48,133 nucleotides of DNA from Betaproteobacteria bacterium. GTDB taxonomy: Bacteria > Pseudomonadota > Gammaproteobacteria > Burkholderiales > Usitatibacteraceae. Shown in pieces: positions 18,376 to 29,103 of this stretch (positions are counted from its first letter, which is position 1; every line of letters begins with the position of its first letter). The notes below the pieces were generated by a model, which was not told where the DNA came from, ran no database searches, and was given only the letters and a program-made list of their open reading frames with translations. The stretch lies in NCBI GenBank assembly GCA_019449455.1, contig JAGRPO010000300.1:1-48133 (forward strand), read 5' to 3'. Position numbers and translations under genes: made by a program.

Positions 18376-19437
18376 ATGAAGATCGCGCTCCTGCCCGGCG
18401 ACGGCATCGGAACCGAGATCCTGCGGGAGGCGGTCCGCGTCCTCGAGGCCCTGCGCTCCGACGGGCTGAAGATCGAGACGGAGGAGGCGCCCGTCGGCGG
18501 CGCGGCCTACGACGTCGCGGGCGATCCGCTCCCGGCCGCGACGCTCGCGCTCGCCCGAAGCGCCGATGCCGTGCTGTTCGGCGCGGTCGGCGGCCCGAAA
18601 TACGACACCCTTGCGCGCGACAAGCGGCCCGAGAAGGCGATTCTCGGCCTGCGCCAGGAGTGCGATTTCTTCGCCAACCTGCGCCCGGCGACGGTGTTCC
18701 CCGAGCTGGCGGAAGCCTCCACGCTCAAGCCCGAGATCGTTTCCGGCCTCGACATCATGATCGTCCGGGAGCTCACCGGCGACATCTACTTCGGGCAGCC
18801 GCGCGGCATCACCGGCGAGAAGGGAAGCCGGATCGGCTTCAACACGATGGTCTACACGGAGGCGCAGATCCGGCGGATCCTGCACGTGGGCTTCCGCACG
18901 GCGCGCAGCCGCGGCAAGCGCCTGTGCTCGGTCGACAAGATGAACGTGCTGGAGACCACGCAGCTCTGGCGCGACATCGCCGAGGAGATCGCGCCGGAGT
19001 ATCCCGACGTCGAGCTCACCCACATCCTCGTGGACAATTGCGCGATGCAGCTGGTGAGGAACCCGCGGCAGTTCGACGTGCTGGTCACGGGAAACATGTT
19101 CGGCGACATCCTCTCCGACGAGGCCTCGATGCTCACGGGCTCCATCGGGATGCTGCCGTCGGCCTCGCTGGATGCGAACGGCAAGGGGCTCTACGAGCCC
19201 ATCCACGGCTCCGCTCCCGACATCGCCGGCAAGGGGATCGCGAACCCGCTCGCGCAGATCCTGTCGTTGGCCATGATGTTCCGCTACACGTTCGGGCTCC
19301 CCGACGTCGCGGCCCGCGTCGAGACGGCGGTGAGGAAGGCGCTCGCCTCGGGCCTTCGAACGGCCGACATCGCCGCGCGCGGCACCAAAGCCTGCTCGAC
19401 CGCCGAGATGGGCACGGCGGTCCTGAAGGCCCTATAG
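18376..19437 (+). CDS. leuB: 3-isopropylmalate dehydrogenase
   Basis: NAD-dependent oxidative decarboxylation of 3-isopropylmalate to 2-oxoisocaproate, the last pathway-specific oxidation in leucine synthesis. 353 residues. Landmarks are [14 protein letters not shown] at the start, [50 protein letters not shown] and [26 protein letters not shown]. The ATG at 18376 gives the family N-terminus; an in-frame ATG at 18310 lies inside leuD and is rejected. Confidence 0.98.
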   Translation: MKIALLPGDGIGTEILREAVRVLEALRSDGLKIETEEAPVGGAAYDVAGDPLPAATLALARSADAVLFGAVGGPKYDTLARDKRPEKAILGLRQECDFFANLRPATVFPELAEASTLKPEIVSGLDIMIVRELTGDIYFGQPRGITGEKGSRIGFNTMVYTEAQIRRILHVGFRTARSRGKRLCSVDKMNVLETTQLWRDIAEEIAPEYPDVELTHILVDNCAMQLVRNPRQFDVLVTGNMFGDILSDEASMLTGSIGMLPSASLDANGKGLYEPIHGSAPDIAGKGIANPLAQILSLAMMFRYTFGLPDVAARVETAVRKALASGLRTADIAARGTKACSTAEMGTAVLKAL

Positions 19438-19516
19438 GCAGCACAAGGAAGCGGGGGAGGGAGGCGACCCGCCTCTCCGACCGGGCAAGACGCCCCCGCA
19501 ACGGAAAGAACGGAAA

Positions 19517-20644
19517 ATGACGAACAGAAAGACGGCTGGAATCATCGGGTGGCGCGGCATGGTGGGCTCCGTGCTCATGGAGCGCATGCGCGCCGAAGGC
19601 GACTTCGACCTCATCGATCCCGTGTTCTTCACGACCTCGACCGTCGGGGCGCCCGGGCCGGACATCGGCCGCCCCACGGGCCCCCTCAAGGACGCGGGCG
19701 ACGTCGCCGAACTGGCCAGGCACGAGATCCTCATCACCTGCCAGGGGGGCGACTACACCAAGTCCGTCTACCCGAAGCTTCGCGCCGCCGGCTGGAAGGG
19801 CTTCTGGATCGACGCCGCTTCCGCGCTGCGCATGGAGAAGGACGCCGTCATCATCCTCGACCCGGTGAACCGCCCCGTCATCGACCGCGCGCTGGCCGCG
19901 GGCGTGAGGAACTACATCGGAGGCAACTGCACGGTAAGCCTCATGCTGATGGCGATCGACGGGCTCCTCAAGGCCGACCTGGTCGAGTGGGTGAGCGCGA
20001 TGACCTACCAGGCAGCGTCCGGCGCGGGCGCGCAGAACATGCGCGAACTCCTGCAGCAGATGGGCGAGGTGCATTTCGCCGCCAAGGCCCTGCTCGACGA
20101 CCCCGCCTCGGCCATCCTCGACATCGACCGGGAAGTCGCGGGAATCCTGCGCGACGAGAAGTTTCCGACAACGCATTTCGGCGTGCCGCTCGCCGGGAGC
20201 CTGCTGCCCTGGATCGACACGGATCTCGGCAACGGCCAGAGCCGGGAGGAATGGAAGGGCCATGCGGAGACCAACAAGATCCTCGGTCGCGAGGCCTCGC
20301 CCGTCGCGGTCGACGGCCTGTGCGTGCGCGTCGGGGCGATGCGCTGCCACAGCCAGGGGCTCACCATCAAGCTCAGGAAGGACATCCCCCTGGCGGAAAT
20401 CGAATCGTTGCTCGCCGGGGCCAACGACTGGGTGCGGGTCGTGCCCAACCGCAGGCCGGAAACGCTCGAGCGGCTGACCCCGGCCGCAGTGACCGGAACG
20501 CTCGAAGTCCCCATCGGAAGGCTGCGCAAGCTTCGCATGGGGGGGGAGTACCTTTCCGCGTTCACCGTGGGCGACCAGCTGCTCTGGGGGGCGGCCGAGC
20601 CGTTGCGGCGCATGCTTCGAATCGTCTGCGAATCGACGCGATAG
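19517..20644 (+). CDS. asd: Aspartate-semialdehyde dehydrogenase
   Basis: NADPH-dependent reduction of aspartyl phosphate to aspartate semialdehyde, the branch point to Lys/diaminopimelate, Thr and Met. 375 residues, the long gammaproteobacterial-type Asd. Landmarks are [17 protein letters not shown] (nucleotide fold), [16 protein letters not shown] with catalytic Cys138, [16 protein letters not shown] and [11 protein letters not shown]. It follows leuB by 79 bp, a common order in betaproteobacteria. That gap holds a weak GAGGCG-ACC-CGCCTC hairpin but no T run. Confidence 0.97.
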   Translation: MTNRKTAGIIGWRGMVGSVLMERMRAEGDFDLIDPVFFTTSTVGAPGPDIGRPTGPLKDAGDVAELARHEILITCQGGDYTKSVYPKLRAAGWKGFWIDAASALRMEKDAVIILDPVNRPVIDRALAAGVRNYIGGNCTVSLMLMAIDGLLKADLVEWVSAMTYQAASGAGAQNMRELLQQMGEVHFAAKALLDDPASAILDIDREVAGILRDEKFPTTHFGVPLAGSLLPWIDTDLGNGQSREEWKGHAETNKILGREASPVAVDGLCVRVGAMRCHSQGLTIKLRKDIPLAEIESLLAGANDWVRVVPNRRPETLERLTPAAVTGTLEVPIGRLRKLRMGGEYLSAFTVGDQLLWGAAEPLRRMLRIVCESTR

Positions 20645-20692
20645 CCCTCGGGGCGGACCGGGGCTCGCGCGGGGCTGGCGGGGAAAAAGTGG

Positions 20693-20732
20693 TTGAAAAA
20701 AGCCGGATTTACGCGATAATGTGAAAATCCGG
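20693..20732 (+). promoter_or_regulatory. fimV promoter with inverted repeat
   Basis: TTGAAA at 20693-20698 and GATAAT at 20715-20720, 16 bp apart, form the best sigma-70 promoter in the window. An 8-bp inverted repeat (CCGGATTT at 20703-20710, AAATCCGG at 20725-20732) brackets the -10. The repeat could be an operator or a short hairpin at the start of the transcript. The ATG lies 74 bp past it. The rest of 20645-20805 holds no gene. Confidence 0.6.
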
Positions 20733-20805
20733 GTGAAATTGAAACGACAAGCTATTGATTCAATGGTATTTCATACCTAGTTCCCGGGGTGGGAGAGGGC
20801 ACACA

Positions 20806-23367
20806 ATGTTGGGCAAAATCAAAACCGGGGTAGCGTTTGCGCTGCTCGTCGGGGCCTCGTTCGCGGCTCAGTCCGCCGGCCTCGGAAAGCTCACCGTCAC
20901 CTCGGCGCTTGGGCAGGTCCTCGCCGCCGAGATCGATCTGGTTTCCATCCAACCGGGCGAGCTCGAGTCGATCTCCGCCCGCGTCGCGTCGCCCGAATCC
21001 TATCGAGACGTCAGGATCGAGTACTCCTCGGTCCTGCGCCTGCTTCGCTTCTCGGTCGAGAAGCGGGCGAGCGGCCAGCCGTACCTCAAGCTCACGAGCG
21101 TCGCGCCGATCAACGAGCCTTTCGTCGATGTCCTGATCGAGGTGACCTGGCCCGCCGGGCGGCTGCAGCGCGAGTACCCGATCCTTCTCGATCCGCCCGG
21201 GTTCGCACAGGCCCGGGCTGCGGCGCCGGCCGCGGCCCGCCCCGCGCAGGCAGCTGCGCCCGCTCCCGCTCCGGTCGCAGCCGCGCCGGCGGCGTCCGCT
21301 CCCGCTCCCGGCGGGGCGCCTTCCGCGACGTCCGAACTCGCAGCCGTCTCGCCCCCTCCCATTTCGGAGCCTCCCCTGGATTCCTACGGCCCCATCGAAA
21401 AGGGCGAAAACCTCAGCAAGATCGCCGGCCAGGTGAAGCCCGCCGAAGTGAGCATGGAACAGATGCTCGCGGCGCTGTACCGCGAAAACAAGGCGGCGTT
21501 CATCGACAACAACATGAACCGCCTCAAGGCGGGCCAGATCCTGCGCGTTCCCTCTGCCGAGGAAGTGGGCAAGATCTCCGAGAAGGAGGCCAACCGGGAG
21601 GTTCGTACCCACGTCGCCAGCTGGAAGTCCTACCGCGAGGGCCTCGCCGGGGGCGTGGCGTCCATGCCCGCGCGTGGCGAGTCGACGAGGGCCGCTGCCG
21701 GGCAAGTGGGAGGCGCCGCGGTTTCGCCGCCGCCGGCTCCGTCCGCGGAGACCAAGGACGTGCTCAAGCTTTCCAAGACGGAGGGAGCCAAGGCCGGCGC
21801 CGCCGCCGGAAAGGGGGGAAGCCCGCAGGATCGCGTGAACGCCCTCCAGGAAGAGCTCACCGCCAAGGACAAGGCATTGCGGGAATCGCAGTCGCGCGTC
21901 TCCGATCTCGAGAAGCAGATTCGCGACATGCAGCGCCTCGTCGATCTCAAGGGCGCCGCTCCCGCCAAGCCTGGCGAGCCCGCGAAGGCGCCTGACACCA
22001 AGGTTGCCGCGGCCAAGCCCGCGGAAGCGCCGAAGCCAGTCGAGGCGCCCAAGCCCGCCGAAGCGCCGAAAGTGGACGTCAAGCCGGCGCCCGCCGACAC
22101 CAAGGTCGCGGATGCGGCAAAGCCCGTGGAAGCCGCGAAGCCGGCCGAGGCGCCCAAGCCCGCCGAAGCTCCCAAGGCCGCGCCACCGAAGACCGCGCCA
22201 CCGAAGACCGCGGCCAAGAAGCCTCCGCCTCCCGAGCCCAGCCTCATGGACCAGCTCCTCGACAACCCGGCGATCGTCGCCGGAGGCGTCGGCGTGGTGG
22301 GCCTGCTCGGACTTGGCGGATTCCTGTTCATGCGCAATCGCCGCCGGCAGTCCGAAGCGGGCACGATGAGTTCGATGACGAGCGCCTTCCCGTCCGACCT
22401 CAAGCCCAGCACCGTGACCGGCAAGGCCGGCGGCGGGCTGGTCGACACGGGCAACAGTTCCTTCCTCACCGATTTCGACAAGACGGGTCCGGGATCGATC
22501 GACACCGACGAAGTCGACCCGGTGGCCGAGGCCGAGGTCTACATCGCGTACGGACGCGACGCCCAGGCCGAGGAAATCCTGAAGGAGGCGATGGCTCGCG
22601 ACAGGAATCGTCCCGAGATCGCCGTGAAGCTCCTCGAGATCTACCACGCACGCAAGAGCGCGACCGCATTCGAAACGGTGGCGAAGGAGCTGCGCGGCGC
22701 CGTCGGCGAGTCCAGCCCCGCATGGCAGAAGGCGGCGGCCATGGGAGCGCAGATCGACCCGTCCAATCCGCTCTACGGCGGGGCTGCGCGAGGTGCCGCC
22801 GCGGCAGCCGCCTTCGAGACGGCCGCTCCCGCGCCCAAGCCGAACCTCGACTTCGATCTCGATTCCGCACCGTCGGCGTCCGCCTCTTCGGCACGCGATG
22901 CGACATCGTCGAGCTTCGATCTCGACCTCGGCTCGGCAAAGGCTCCGCAGCCCGACCTTCCTGTCTCGAGTGATGTGCGTCCCCTGGATTTCGACCTCGC
23001 ACCCCCCGCGATCGGCGTCCCGCAGTCGGCACAAGCGCAGAAGGACGAGAAGCCTTCGTTCGACTTCGACCTGTCGGGGCTCGAATTCCCGTCTTCTAGC
23101 GGGGCGCCGGCGGCCGCCTCGCCGGACCTCAACCTGTCGGCGGGGCAGCCAGCGCACGCGCAGACGGCCTCGCTCAACCTCACCGACCTCGACCTCGGCG
23201 GCGGTGATACCGGTGGCGGCGATGCTGTGACCACCAAGCTCGAGCTCGCGAAGGCCTATCTCGAGATCGGTGACAAGGACGGCGCCCGCGAAATCCTCCA
23301 GGAAGTGGCGAAGGAAGGATCGGCCGCGCAGAAGGCTGAAGCGCAAAAGCTGATCGCCTCGCTCTGA
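20806..23367 (+). CDS. fimV: FimV/TspA-type inner-membrane hub protein
   Basis: Large envelope protein of 853 residues. Residues 1-24 are a signal peptide (AQSA cut), then the FimV N-terminal domain (GLGKLTVTSALGQVLAAEIDLVS). A LysM-like segment is near 192-260 (PIEKGENLSKIAGQVK, LKAGQILRVPS). A coiled coil lies near 340-385, a Lys/Pro/Ala repeat of the PKPAEA type at about 385-475, and one transmembrane helix at about 488-511. The cytoplasmic half has a TPR-like region, DFDLD-type acidic repeats and a C-terminal FimV domain (TKLELAKAYLEIGDKDGAREILQEV). FimV proteins organise cell poles and type IV pili; no pilus genes are here, so the role is by homology. The start follows GGGAGAGGG. Confidence 0.92.
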   Translation: MLGKIKTGVAFALLVGASFAAQSAGLGKLTVTSALGQVLAAEIDLVSIQPGELESISARVASPESYRDVRIEYSSVLRLLRFSVEKRASGQPYLKLTSVAPINEPFVDVLIEVTWPAGRLQREYPILLDPPGFAQARAAAPAAARPAQAAAPAPAPVAAAPAASAPAPGGAPSATSELAAVSPPPISEPPLDSYGPIEKGENLSKIAGQVKPAEVSMEQMLAALYRENKAAFIDNNMNRLKAGQILRVPSAEEVGKISEKEANREVRTHVASWKSYREGLAGGVASMPARGESTRAAAGQVGGAAVSPPPAPSAETKDVLKLSKTEGAKAGAAAGKGGSPQDRVNALQEELTAKDKALRESQSRVSDLEKQIRDMQRLVDLKGAAPAKPGEPAKAPDTKVAAAKPAEAPKPVEAPKPAEAPKVDVKPAPADTKVADAAKPVEAAKPAEAPKPAEAPKAAPPKTAPPKTAAKKPPPPEPSLMDQLLDNPAIVAGGVGVVGLLGLGGFLFMRNRRRQSEAGTMSSMTSAFPSDLKPSTVTGKAGGGLVDTGNSSFLTDFDKTGPGSIDTDEVDPVAEAEVYIAYGRDAQAEEILKEAMARDRNRPEIAVKLLEIYHARKSATAFETVAKELRGAVGESSPAWQKAAAMGAQIDPSNPLYGGAARGAAAAAAFETAAPAPKPNLDFDLDSAPSASASSARDATSSSFDLDLGSAKAPQPDLPVSSDVRPLDFDLAPPAIGVPQSAQAQKDEKPSFDFDLSGLEFPSSSGAPAAASPDLNLSAGQPAHAQTASLNLTDLDLGGGDTGGGDAVTTKLELAKAYLEIGDKDGAREILQEVAKEGSAAQKAEAQKLIASL

Positions 23368-23392
23368 CCTCTTCGCTGTTGCAAGTCGCTTG

Positions 23393-23420
23393 ATCGGCGG
23401 GGCCTCCCCCGCCGATTTCT
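23393..23420 (+). terminator. Intrinsic terminator between fimV and truA
   Basis: A 10-bp perfect stem (ATCGGCGGGG at 23393-23402, CCCCGCCGAT at 23407-23416) with loop CCTC, followed by TTCTTTCC. It lies 25 bp past the fimV stop and only 13 bp before the truA ATG, so it can end fimV transcripts and limit read-through into truA-trp. Confidence 0.75.
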
Positions 23421-23429
23421 TTCCTTCCC

Positions 23430-24215
23430 ATGCGAATCGCCCTCGGCCTCGAGTACGACGGGGCGCCCTTCTGCGGCTGGCAGCATCAGCCGTCGGGATG
23501 CGCCGTCCAGGATCGCCTCGAATCGGCCCTGTCCGCTTTCGCGGCCTGCGGCGTCGAGACCGTGGCGGCCGGCCGGACCGATGCCGGCGTCCACGCCCGC
23601 GCGCAGGTCGTGCACTTCGACACGCAGGCCGTGCGCGACGAGGTGTCCTGGGTGAGGGGGCCGAATTCCGCGCTCCCTCCGGCCATCCGGGTCGTCTGGG
23701 CGCGCGGGGTGCCGGAGACATTCCACGCGCGCCACGGTGCGCGCTCGCGGACCTACCATTACCTGCTGCTGGACGATGCCGTGGCGCCGGGACTGCTTCG
23801 GGAGAAGGTGGGATGGTTCCACCGGCCGCTCGACGTCGCGGCGATGCAACAGGCCGCCCGCGCGCTTGCCGGGACGAACGATTTCAGCGCTTTCCGCGAC
23901 GCGCAGTGCCAGGCGCGATCGCCTGTCCGGATCCTGCACGAGGCGAAGGTCGAGCGGCTCGGCAACCTCGTGGTCTTCACGCTGCGGGCGAACGCGTTCC
24001 TGCACCACATGGTGCGGAACATCGTCGGCAGCCTCGTGTACGTCGGCGCCGGCCGGCAGCCGGAGTCGTGGATCGCGGAGCTGCTCGAGCGGCGCGACCG
24101 CCGCCTCGCCGCCCCGACGTTCGCACCGGACGGGCTTTACCTCTCGGCCATCGAGTATGATCCGACGTTCGGCCTGCCAGGCTTCCGGCCGAATCCGCTC
24201 CTTCCGCCCCCATGA
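23430..24215 (+). CDS. truA: tRNA pseudouridine(38-40) synthase
   Basis: Makes pseudouridine at positions 38-40 of the tRNA anticodon arm. 261 residues. Catalytic Asp51 lies in GRTDAGVHA; other landmarks are [41 protein letters not shown] and [13 protein letters not shown]. No Shine-Dalgarno is visible; the ATG is just after the fimV terminator tail. It overlaps trpF by 4 bp (ATGA), as in many Proteobacteria where truA precedes trpF. Confidence 0.97.
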   Translation: MRIALGLEYDGAPFCGWQHQPSGCAVQDRLESALSAFAACGVETVAAGRTDAGVHARAQVVHFDTQAVRDEVSWVRGPNSALPPAIRVVWARGVPETFHARHGARSRTYHYLLLDDAVAPGLLREKVGWFHRPLDVAAMQQAARALAGTNDFSAFRDAQCQARSPVRILHEAKVERLGNLVVFTLRANAFLHHMVRNIVGSLVYVGAGRQPESWIAELLERRDRRLAAPTFAPDGLYLSAIEYDPTFGLPGFRPNPLLPPP

Positions 24216-24856
24216 ACGCCCACCGGACACGCATCAAGATCTGCGGCATCCGCGATCCCGGGCTCGGGCTGGCCGCGGCCAAGGCGGGAGCGGACGCGAT
24301 AGGGCTCGTGTTCCACGCGGCCAGTCCACGGGCGGTCGATCCCGATGCCGCCCGGACCATCGTCGGGGCGTTGCCCCCGTTCGTCTCGACGGTCGGGCTC
24401 TTCGTGAATCTCGATGCCCGGGCCGTTCGCGACATCCTGGGGCGCGTGCCGCTCTCGATGCTCCAGTTCCATGGCGACGAGACGCCCGCGTTCTGTGACC
24501 AGTTCGGCGTGCCGTGGATACGCGCCGTGAGGGTGGGAACGGGGGTCGATTTGGTAGAATGGGAGGGTCGATTTTCGCGCGCGGCGGCGTTGCTGCTCGA
24601 TGCGCAAGTGCCCGGCCAGTTCGGGGGAACCGGCGCGACGTTCGACTGGACCCTCGTCCCGCCCTCGCTCTCGCGGCCGGTGGTGCTCTCGGGCGGGCTG
24701 GATGCCGCCAATGTGGGGCGCGCCATACGTGCCGTGCGCCCGTGGGCGGTCGACGTTTCGAGCGGCGTCGAGGGCCAGCGCGGGGTGAAGGACCCGGCCC
24801 GGATCGAGGAATTCGTGAGGAGTGTGAGAGATGCAGATGCGCGTGCCGGTGGCTGA
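24212..24856 (+). CDS. trpF: Phosphoribosylanthranilate isomerase
   Basis: Amadori rearrangement of phosphoribosylanthranilate in tryptophan synthesis. TIM-barrel protein of 214 residues. Landmarks are [34 protein letters not shown] at the start (catalytic Cys in KICGI), LQFHGDET, and the phosphate-binding end ALDVSSGVE-like [16 protein letters not shown]. Its start overlaps truA (ATGA) and its end overlaps trpB by 26 bp, so the three are translated together. Confidence 0.97.
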   Translation: MNAHRTRIKICGIRDPGLGLAAAKAGADAIGLVFHAASPRAVDPDAARTIVGALPPFVSTVGLFVNLDARAVRDILGRVPLSMLQFHGDETPAFCDQFGVPWIRAVRVGTGVDLVEWEGRFSRAAALLLDAQVPGQFGGTGATFDWTLVPPSLSRPVVLSGGLDAANVGRAIRAVRPWAVDVSSGVEGQRGVKDPARIEEFVRSVRDADARAGG

Positions 24857-26066
24857 GCCCCGGTCCCCGGAGACCTACGACCTGCCCGACGCGACCGGCC
24901 ATTTCGGCCCGTACGGCGGCACTTTCGTGGGCGAAACGCTCCAGGCGGCGCTCCAGGAGTTGCGCGAGGCCTACGACGCATGCCGCAAGGATGTCGCGTT
25001 CCAGGACGAGCTCGCCTACGAACTCGAGCACTATGTCGGCCGGCCGAGCCCCGTGTATCACGCGAAGCGCCTCTCCGACGACCTGGGCGGCGCCCAGATC
25101 TACCTGAAGCGCGAGGACCTGAACCACACCGGCGCCCACAAGGTGAACAACACGATGGGGCAGGCGCTGGTCGCGCGGCGCATGGGCAAGCCGAGGGTGA
25201 TCGCGGAGACGGGCGCCGGACAGCACGGCGTGGCCACCGCCACCGTCGCGGCCCGCTACGGCATGGAATGCGTCGTCTACATGGGCACGGAGGACGTGGC
25301 GCGCCAGGCTCAGAACGTCTACCGCATGAAGCTGCTGGGCGCCACCGTGATCCCGGTCTCGAGCGGCTCGCGCACCCTCAAGGACGCGCTGAACGAGGCG
25401 ATGCGCGACTGGGTGACCAACGTCGCCAACACCTTCTACATCATCGGGACGGTCGCGGGCCCCCATCCCTACCCCATGATGGTCCGCGACTTCAATTCCG
25501 TCGTCGGCAAGGAATGCCTCGTGCAGATGCCGGCGCTCGCCGGCCGGCAGCCCGACTACGTGCTGGCCTGCGTGGGCGGCGGATCCAACGCCATGGGCAT
25601 CTTCTACCCCTACATTCCCCATGCCGGGGTGAAGCTCGTCGGCGTCGAGGCGGGCGGCCTGGGGATCGCGACCGGCAAGCACGCGGCGACGCTCTCGGCC
25701 GGCACGCCCGGCGTGCTGCACGGAAACCGCACCTACCTCATGCAGGACGCCGACGGCCAGATCCTCGAGACGCACTCGATCTCCGCCGGTCTCGACTACC
25801 CCGGCGTGGGTCCCGAGCACGCGTGGCTCAAGGATTGCGGCCGCGCCAGCTACGTCTCGGTCACGGATGACGAGGCGCTCGCCGCCTTCCACGCGCTCTG
25901 CCGCACCGAGGGCATCATCCCGGCGCTCGAGTCGAGCCACGCCGTCGCCCACGCGATGAAGATGGCGCCGGCCCTGGGCCGCGATCGCATCCTGCTCGTG
26001 AACCTTTCCGGGCGCGGCGACAAGGACATGCACACCGTCGCCAAGGCCTCCGGCATCGTGTTTTGA
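24831..26066 (+). CDS. trpB: Tryptophan synthase, beta subunit
   Basis: PLP enzyme that condenses indole with serine to tryptophan. 411 residues. The PLP lysine is Lys104 in [10 protein letters not shown]; the phosphate-binding loop is [24 protein letters not shown] and [13 protein letters not shown] are conserved. The ATG at 24831 follows AGGAG; an ATG two codons later is equally possible. The start lies inside trpF. Partner of TrpA, 40 bp downstream. Confidence 0.98.
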   Translation: MQMRVPVAEPRSPETYDLPDATGHFGPYGGTFVGETLQAALQELREAYDACRKDVAFQDELAYELEHYVGRPSPVYHAKRLSDDLGGAQIYLKREDLNHTGAHKVNNTMGQALVARRMGKPRVIAETGAGQHGVATATVAARYGMECVVYMGTEDVARQAQNVYRMKLLGATVIPVSSGSRTLKDALNEAMRDWVTNVANTFYIIGTVAGPHPYPMMVRDFNSVVGKECLVQMPALAGRQPDYVLACVGGGSNAMGIFYPYIPHAGVKLVGVEAGGLGIATGKHAATLSAGTPGVLHGNRTYLMQDADGQILETHSISAGLDYPGVGPEHAWLKDCGRASYVSVTDDEALAAFHALCRTEGIIPALESSHAVAHAMKMAPALGRDRILLVNLSGRGDKDMHTVAKASGIVF

Positions 26067-26106
26067 TGCCGGCACCTTCCTCGATTTCGACTACGCCAGG
26101 ATCCCC

Positions 26107-26928
26107 ATGAGTCGCATCGCGGCCACCTTCGAAAGGCTTCGCGCCGGGCGCCGGGCGGCGCTCGTGCCGTTCGTCACCGCGGGCGATCCCACGCCCGCCC
26201 ACACGATCGCGATGCTGCGCGCGCTCGTCGCGAACGGGGCGGACGTGGTCGAGCTCGGCGTGCCCTTCTCCGACCCGATGGCCGACGGCCCCACCATCCA
26301 GCGCGCCTCGGAGCGCGCGCTTCGCGCCGGAACCGGGCTTGCGATGATCCTCGACGCGGTGAAGCAGTACCGCCGCGAGGACGACCGCACGCCGATCGTG
26401 CTGATGGGCTACGCGAACCCCGTCGAGCACATGGGCATCGCCTCCTTCGCCTCGCGCGCGAAGGATTCGGGCGTCGACGGCGTGCTCATCGTCGACTATC
26501 CCCCCGAGGAAAGCGGCGCGTGGGTCCAGGCCCTGGCGGGAGCCGGCATCGACCCGATCTTCCTGCTCGCGCCCACGTCGTCGGAGGCGCGAATCGACCT
26601 CGTCTCCCGCATGGCGAAGGGCTACATCTATTACGTGTCTCTCAAGGGCGTGACCGGCTCGGCGCACATCGACACGGCGGACGTCGAGCGGATGCTCGCG
26701 CGCATCCGGGCGCGAACGGCCGTGCCGGTGGGCGTGGGATTCGGCATCCGCGATCCGCAGACGGCGAGGGCCATCGCGCGCTTCGCCGACGCCGTCGTGA
26801 TCGGCAGCCGCATCGTCGAGGAGATCGAGCGCGCCGAGCCCGACCAGGCCGCCGCGCGGGCGGGCGCATTGCTCGCCGAATTCCGGGCCGGCATCGACGC
26901 GGCGGTCGGGGACAGGGCCGCGGCATGA
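26107..26928 (+). CDS. trpA: Tryptophan synthase, alpha subunit
   Basis: Cleaves indole-3-glycerol phosphate to indole, channelled to TrpB. TIM-barrel of 273 residues with the catalytic Glu49 and Asp60 in [16 protein letters not shown], plus [26 protein letters not shown] and [11 protein letters not shown]. Overlaps accD by 4 bp (ATGA). Confidence 0.98.
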   Translation: MSRIAATFERLRAGRRAALVPFVTAGDPTPAHTIAMLRALVANGADVVELGVPFSDPMADGPTIQRASERALRAGTGLAMILDAVKQYRREDDRTPIVLMGYANPVEHMGIASFASRAKDSGVDGVLIVDYPPEESGAWVQALAGAGIDPIFLLAPTSSEARIDLVSRMAKGYIYYVSLKGVTGSAHIDTADVERMLARIRARTAVPVGVGFGIRDPQTARAIARFADAVVIGSRIVEEIERAEPDQAAARAGALLAEFRAGIDAAVGDRAAA

Positions 26929-27794
26929 GCTGGTTCCGCAAACTCCTGCCCCCCAAGATCAAGCGCGAGGAGGGCACCCACCGCAAGGCGGTTCCGGAGG
27001 GGCTCTGGAGCAAATGCCCCTCGTGCGAGGCGGTTCTCTATTTCACGGATCTCGAGAAGAACCTGCACGTCTGCCCGAAGTGCGGGTTCCACAACCGCCT
27101 GACGTCCCGCCAGCGGCTCGACTCCTTCCTCGATCCGCTCGGGCGCGCCGAGCTCGCCTCGGAGGTCGTGCCCCTCGACCCGCTCAAGTTCAAGGACAGC
27201 CGCAAGTACAGCGAGCGGCTCGCCGAGGCCGAGAAGGAAACGGGCGAGACCGATGCCCTCGTCGTCATGCAGGGGGCCGTGAAGTCCGTGCCCGTCATCG
27301 TGGCGGCCTTCGAGTTCGAGTTCCTGGGCGGATCGATGGGCTCGGTGGTCGGGGAGCGCTTCGTGCGCGCCGTCCAGGCCTGCTGCGACGAGCGCGTCCC
27401 CTATGTCTGCTTCACGGCGACGGGCGGCGCGCGCATGCAGGAGGGGCTCCTGTCGCTCATGCAGATGGCGAAGACGACGGCGTCGCTGCACCAGCTCTCC
27501 GCCGCAAGACAGCCCTTCATTTCCATTCTCACCGACCCCACCATGGGCGGCGTGTCGGCGAGCTTCGCCATGATCGGCGACGTCGTGATCGCGGAGCCGG
27601 GCGCGCTGGTGGGCTTCGCGGGCCCGCGAGTCATCGAGCAGACGGTGCGCGAGACGCTCCCGGAGGGGTTCCAGCGCGCCGAGTTCCTGCTCGAGAAGGG
27701 CGCCATCGACATGATCGTCGACCGGCGCGAGATGCGCGACCGGGTCTCGCGGCTCATCGCGCTGCTCAAGCGCGAGCCGGCGCCGGAGGCGTGA
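26925..27794 (+). CDS. accD: Acetyl-CoA carboxylase carboxyltransferase, beta subunit
   Basis: Transfers carboxyl from biotin carrier protein to acetyl-CoA, making malonyl-CoA for fatty acid synthesis. 289 residues. The N-terminal zinc ribbon has Cys31, 34, 50 and 53 (CPSC, CPKC), followed by the crotonase-like carboxyltransferase core ([58 protein letters not shown]). ATG overlaps the trpA stop. The trpA-accD-folC order is conserved in Proteobacteria. Confidence 0.98.
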   Translation: MSWFRKLLPPKIKREEGTHRKAVPEGLWSKCPSCEAVLYFTDLEKNLHVCPKCGFHNRLTSRQRLDSFLDPLGRAELASEVVPLDPLKFKDSRKYSERLAEAEKETGETDALVVMQGAVKSVPVIVAAFEFEFLGGSMGSVVGERFVRAVQACCDERVPYVCFTATGGARMQEGLLSLMQMAKTTASLHQLSAARQPFISILTDPTMGGVSASFAMIGDVVIAEPGALVGFAGPRVIEQTVRETLPEGFQRAEFLLEKGAIDMIVDRREMRDRVSRLIALLKREPAPEA

Positions 27795-27822
27795 GCGCGT
27801 TGCCCGCCGCGCGCCCCGCGCA

Positions 27823-29103
27823 GTGAGCAGGCCCGCCTCGCCCGGCCCCACCGCGCCCCTGGAGGCGTGGCTCGACTACATCTCCGCGCAGCATCCCGCC
27901 CAGATCGCGCTCGGGCTCGAGCGCGTGCGCGAGGTGATGGGGCGCATGGGCGTGGCCGCGCCGCCGTTCGCGTTCACGGTCGGCGGCACGAACGGCAAGG
28001 GTTCCACGTGCGCCTATCTCGAGTGCATCCTGCGCACGGCAGGCTACCGGACGGGCCTGTACACGTCGCCGCACCTCCTGCGCTACAACGAGCGCGTGCG
28101 CATCGCCGGCGAGGAGGCGGCCGACGCGATCCTCGCACGCACCTTCGCGCGCGTGGAGGCGGCGCGCGGCGACGTCCCGCTCACCTACTTCGAGTTCGGC
28201 ACGCTCGCGGCGCTCGCGGCGTTCGAGGAGGCGCAGGTCGACGTGGCGATCCTCGAGGTCGGGTTGGGGGGACGGCTCGACGCGGTCAACGTGATCGATG
28301 CCGGCTGCTCCATCGTTTCGAGCGTCGACCTGGACCACCAGGCCTGGCTCGGGGACACGCGTGAAGCGATCGGGCTGGAAAAGGCCCATATCTTCCGCCG
28401 CTCCCGCCCGGCGTTCTTCGGCGACGCCGATCCGCCGGCGACGCTCGTCGGCCACGCCGAGGCGATCGGCGCGCACCTGCAACTGCTCGGGCGCGACTTC
28501 CGGCCGGTTCCGCACGAGAGGCAGTGGGATTTCGAGGGCCGTCGCGGTGCGCGGCGCGCTCTGCCCATGCCGGCGCTGCGCGGGGCCTGGCAACTGGCGA
28601 ACGCGGCCACGGCGCTCGCGGCGCTCGACGAGGTGGCCGAGCGCTTTCCCGTCTCCCTCGGCGAGGTGAAACGCGGGCTCACCGCCGTGCGCCTCGCCGG
28701 CCGGCTCCAGGTGTTGCCCGGCCGCCCCGTGGTCGTGCTGGACGTCGCGCACAATCCGCACGCCGCGCGCGCATTGGCGCGCGGCCTCGGGGAGATGGGT
28801 TTCCACGAAAATACGATCGCGGTCTTCGCGATGCTCGCCGACAAGGACATCGGCGGCGTGATCGACGCCGTGTCGCCGCGCGTGGACCGCTGGCACGTGG
28901 CCACCCTCGCCAGCGATCGCGCGGCGCCCGCTACGCGGGTGGCGGGCGAACTCGCCGCGCGCGGCCTCTCGAATCGCACGCGCGTGTTCGCGACCGTGCC
29001 TCTCGCCTACGAGGCCGCGCTTCGGGAGGCGGGTCCCAATGATAGAATTCTCGTTTTCGGCTCGTTCCATACCGTCGCAGGGGTCCTCGAGACTCCTCGA
29101 TGA
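27823..29103 (+). CDS. folC: Bifunctional dihydrofolate/folylpolyglutamate synthase
   Basis: Adds glutamate to dihydropteroate and folates. 426 residues. The ATP loop is VGGTNGKGST; other landmarks are GLYTSPHLLRYNERVRI, YFEFGTLAALAAF, VGLGGRLDAVN, SVDLDHQAWLG and LDVAHNPHAAR. Starts at GTG, as no ATG is near; a TTG further upstream is less likely. 28 bp after accD; overlaps the SPOR gene by 4 bp (ATGA). Confidence 0.96.
   Translation: MSRPASPGPTAPLEAWLDYISAQHPAQIALGLERVREVMGRMGVAAPPFAFTVGGTNGKGSTCAYLECILRTAGYRTGLYTSPHLLRYNERVRIAGEEAADAILARTFARVEAARGDVPLTYFEFGTLAALAAFEEAQVDVAILEVGLGGRLDAVNVIDAGCSIVSSVDLDHQAWLGDTREAIGLEKAHIFRRSRPAFFGDADPPATLVGHAEAIGAHLQLLGRDFRPVPHERQWDFEGRRGARRALPMPALRGAWQLANAATALAALDEVAERFPVSLGEVKRGLTAVRLAGRLQVLPGRPVVVLDVAHNPHAARALARGLGEMGFHENTIAVFAMLADKDIGGVIDAVSPRVDRWHVATLASDRAAPATRVAGELAARGLSNRTRVFATVPLAYEAALREAGPNDRILVFGSFHTVAGVLETPR

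Noticed and set aside
21960-22230. Minisatellite-like DNA in fimV
   Set aside because: The PKPAEA repeats are imperfect at DNA level and are the normal low-complexity linker of FimV proteins.
20752-23721. A 989-codon open frame opposite fimV
   Set aside because: Strongly Arg/Gly biased, mirrors the FimV codons and crosses a terminator; FimV domains on the other strand are clear.
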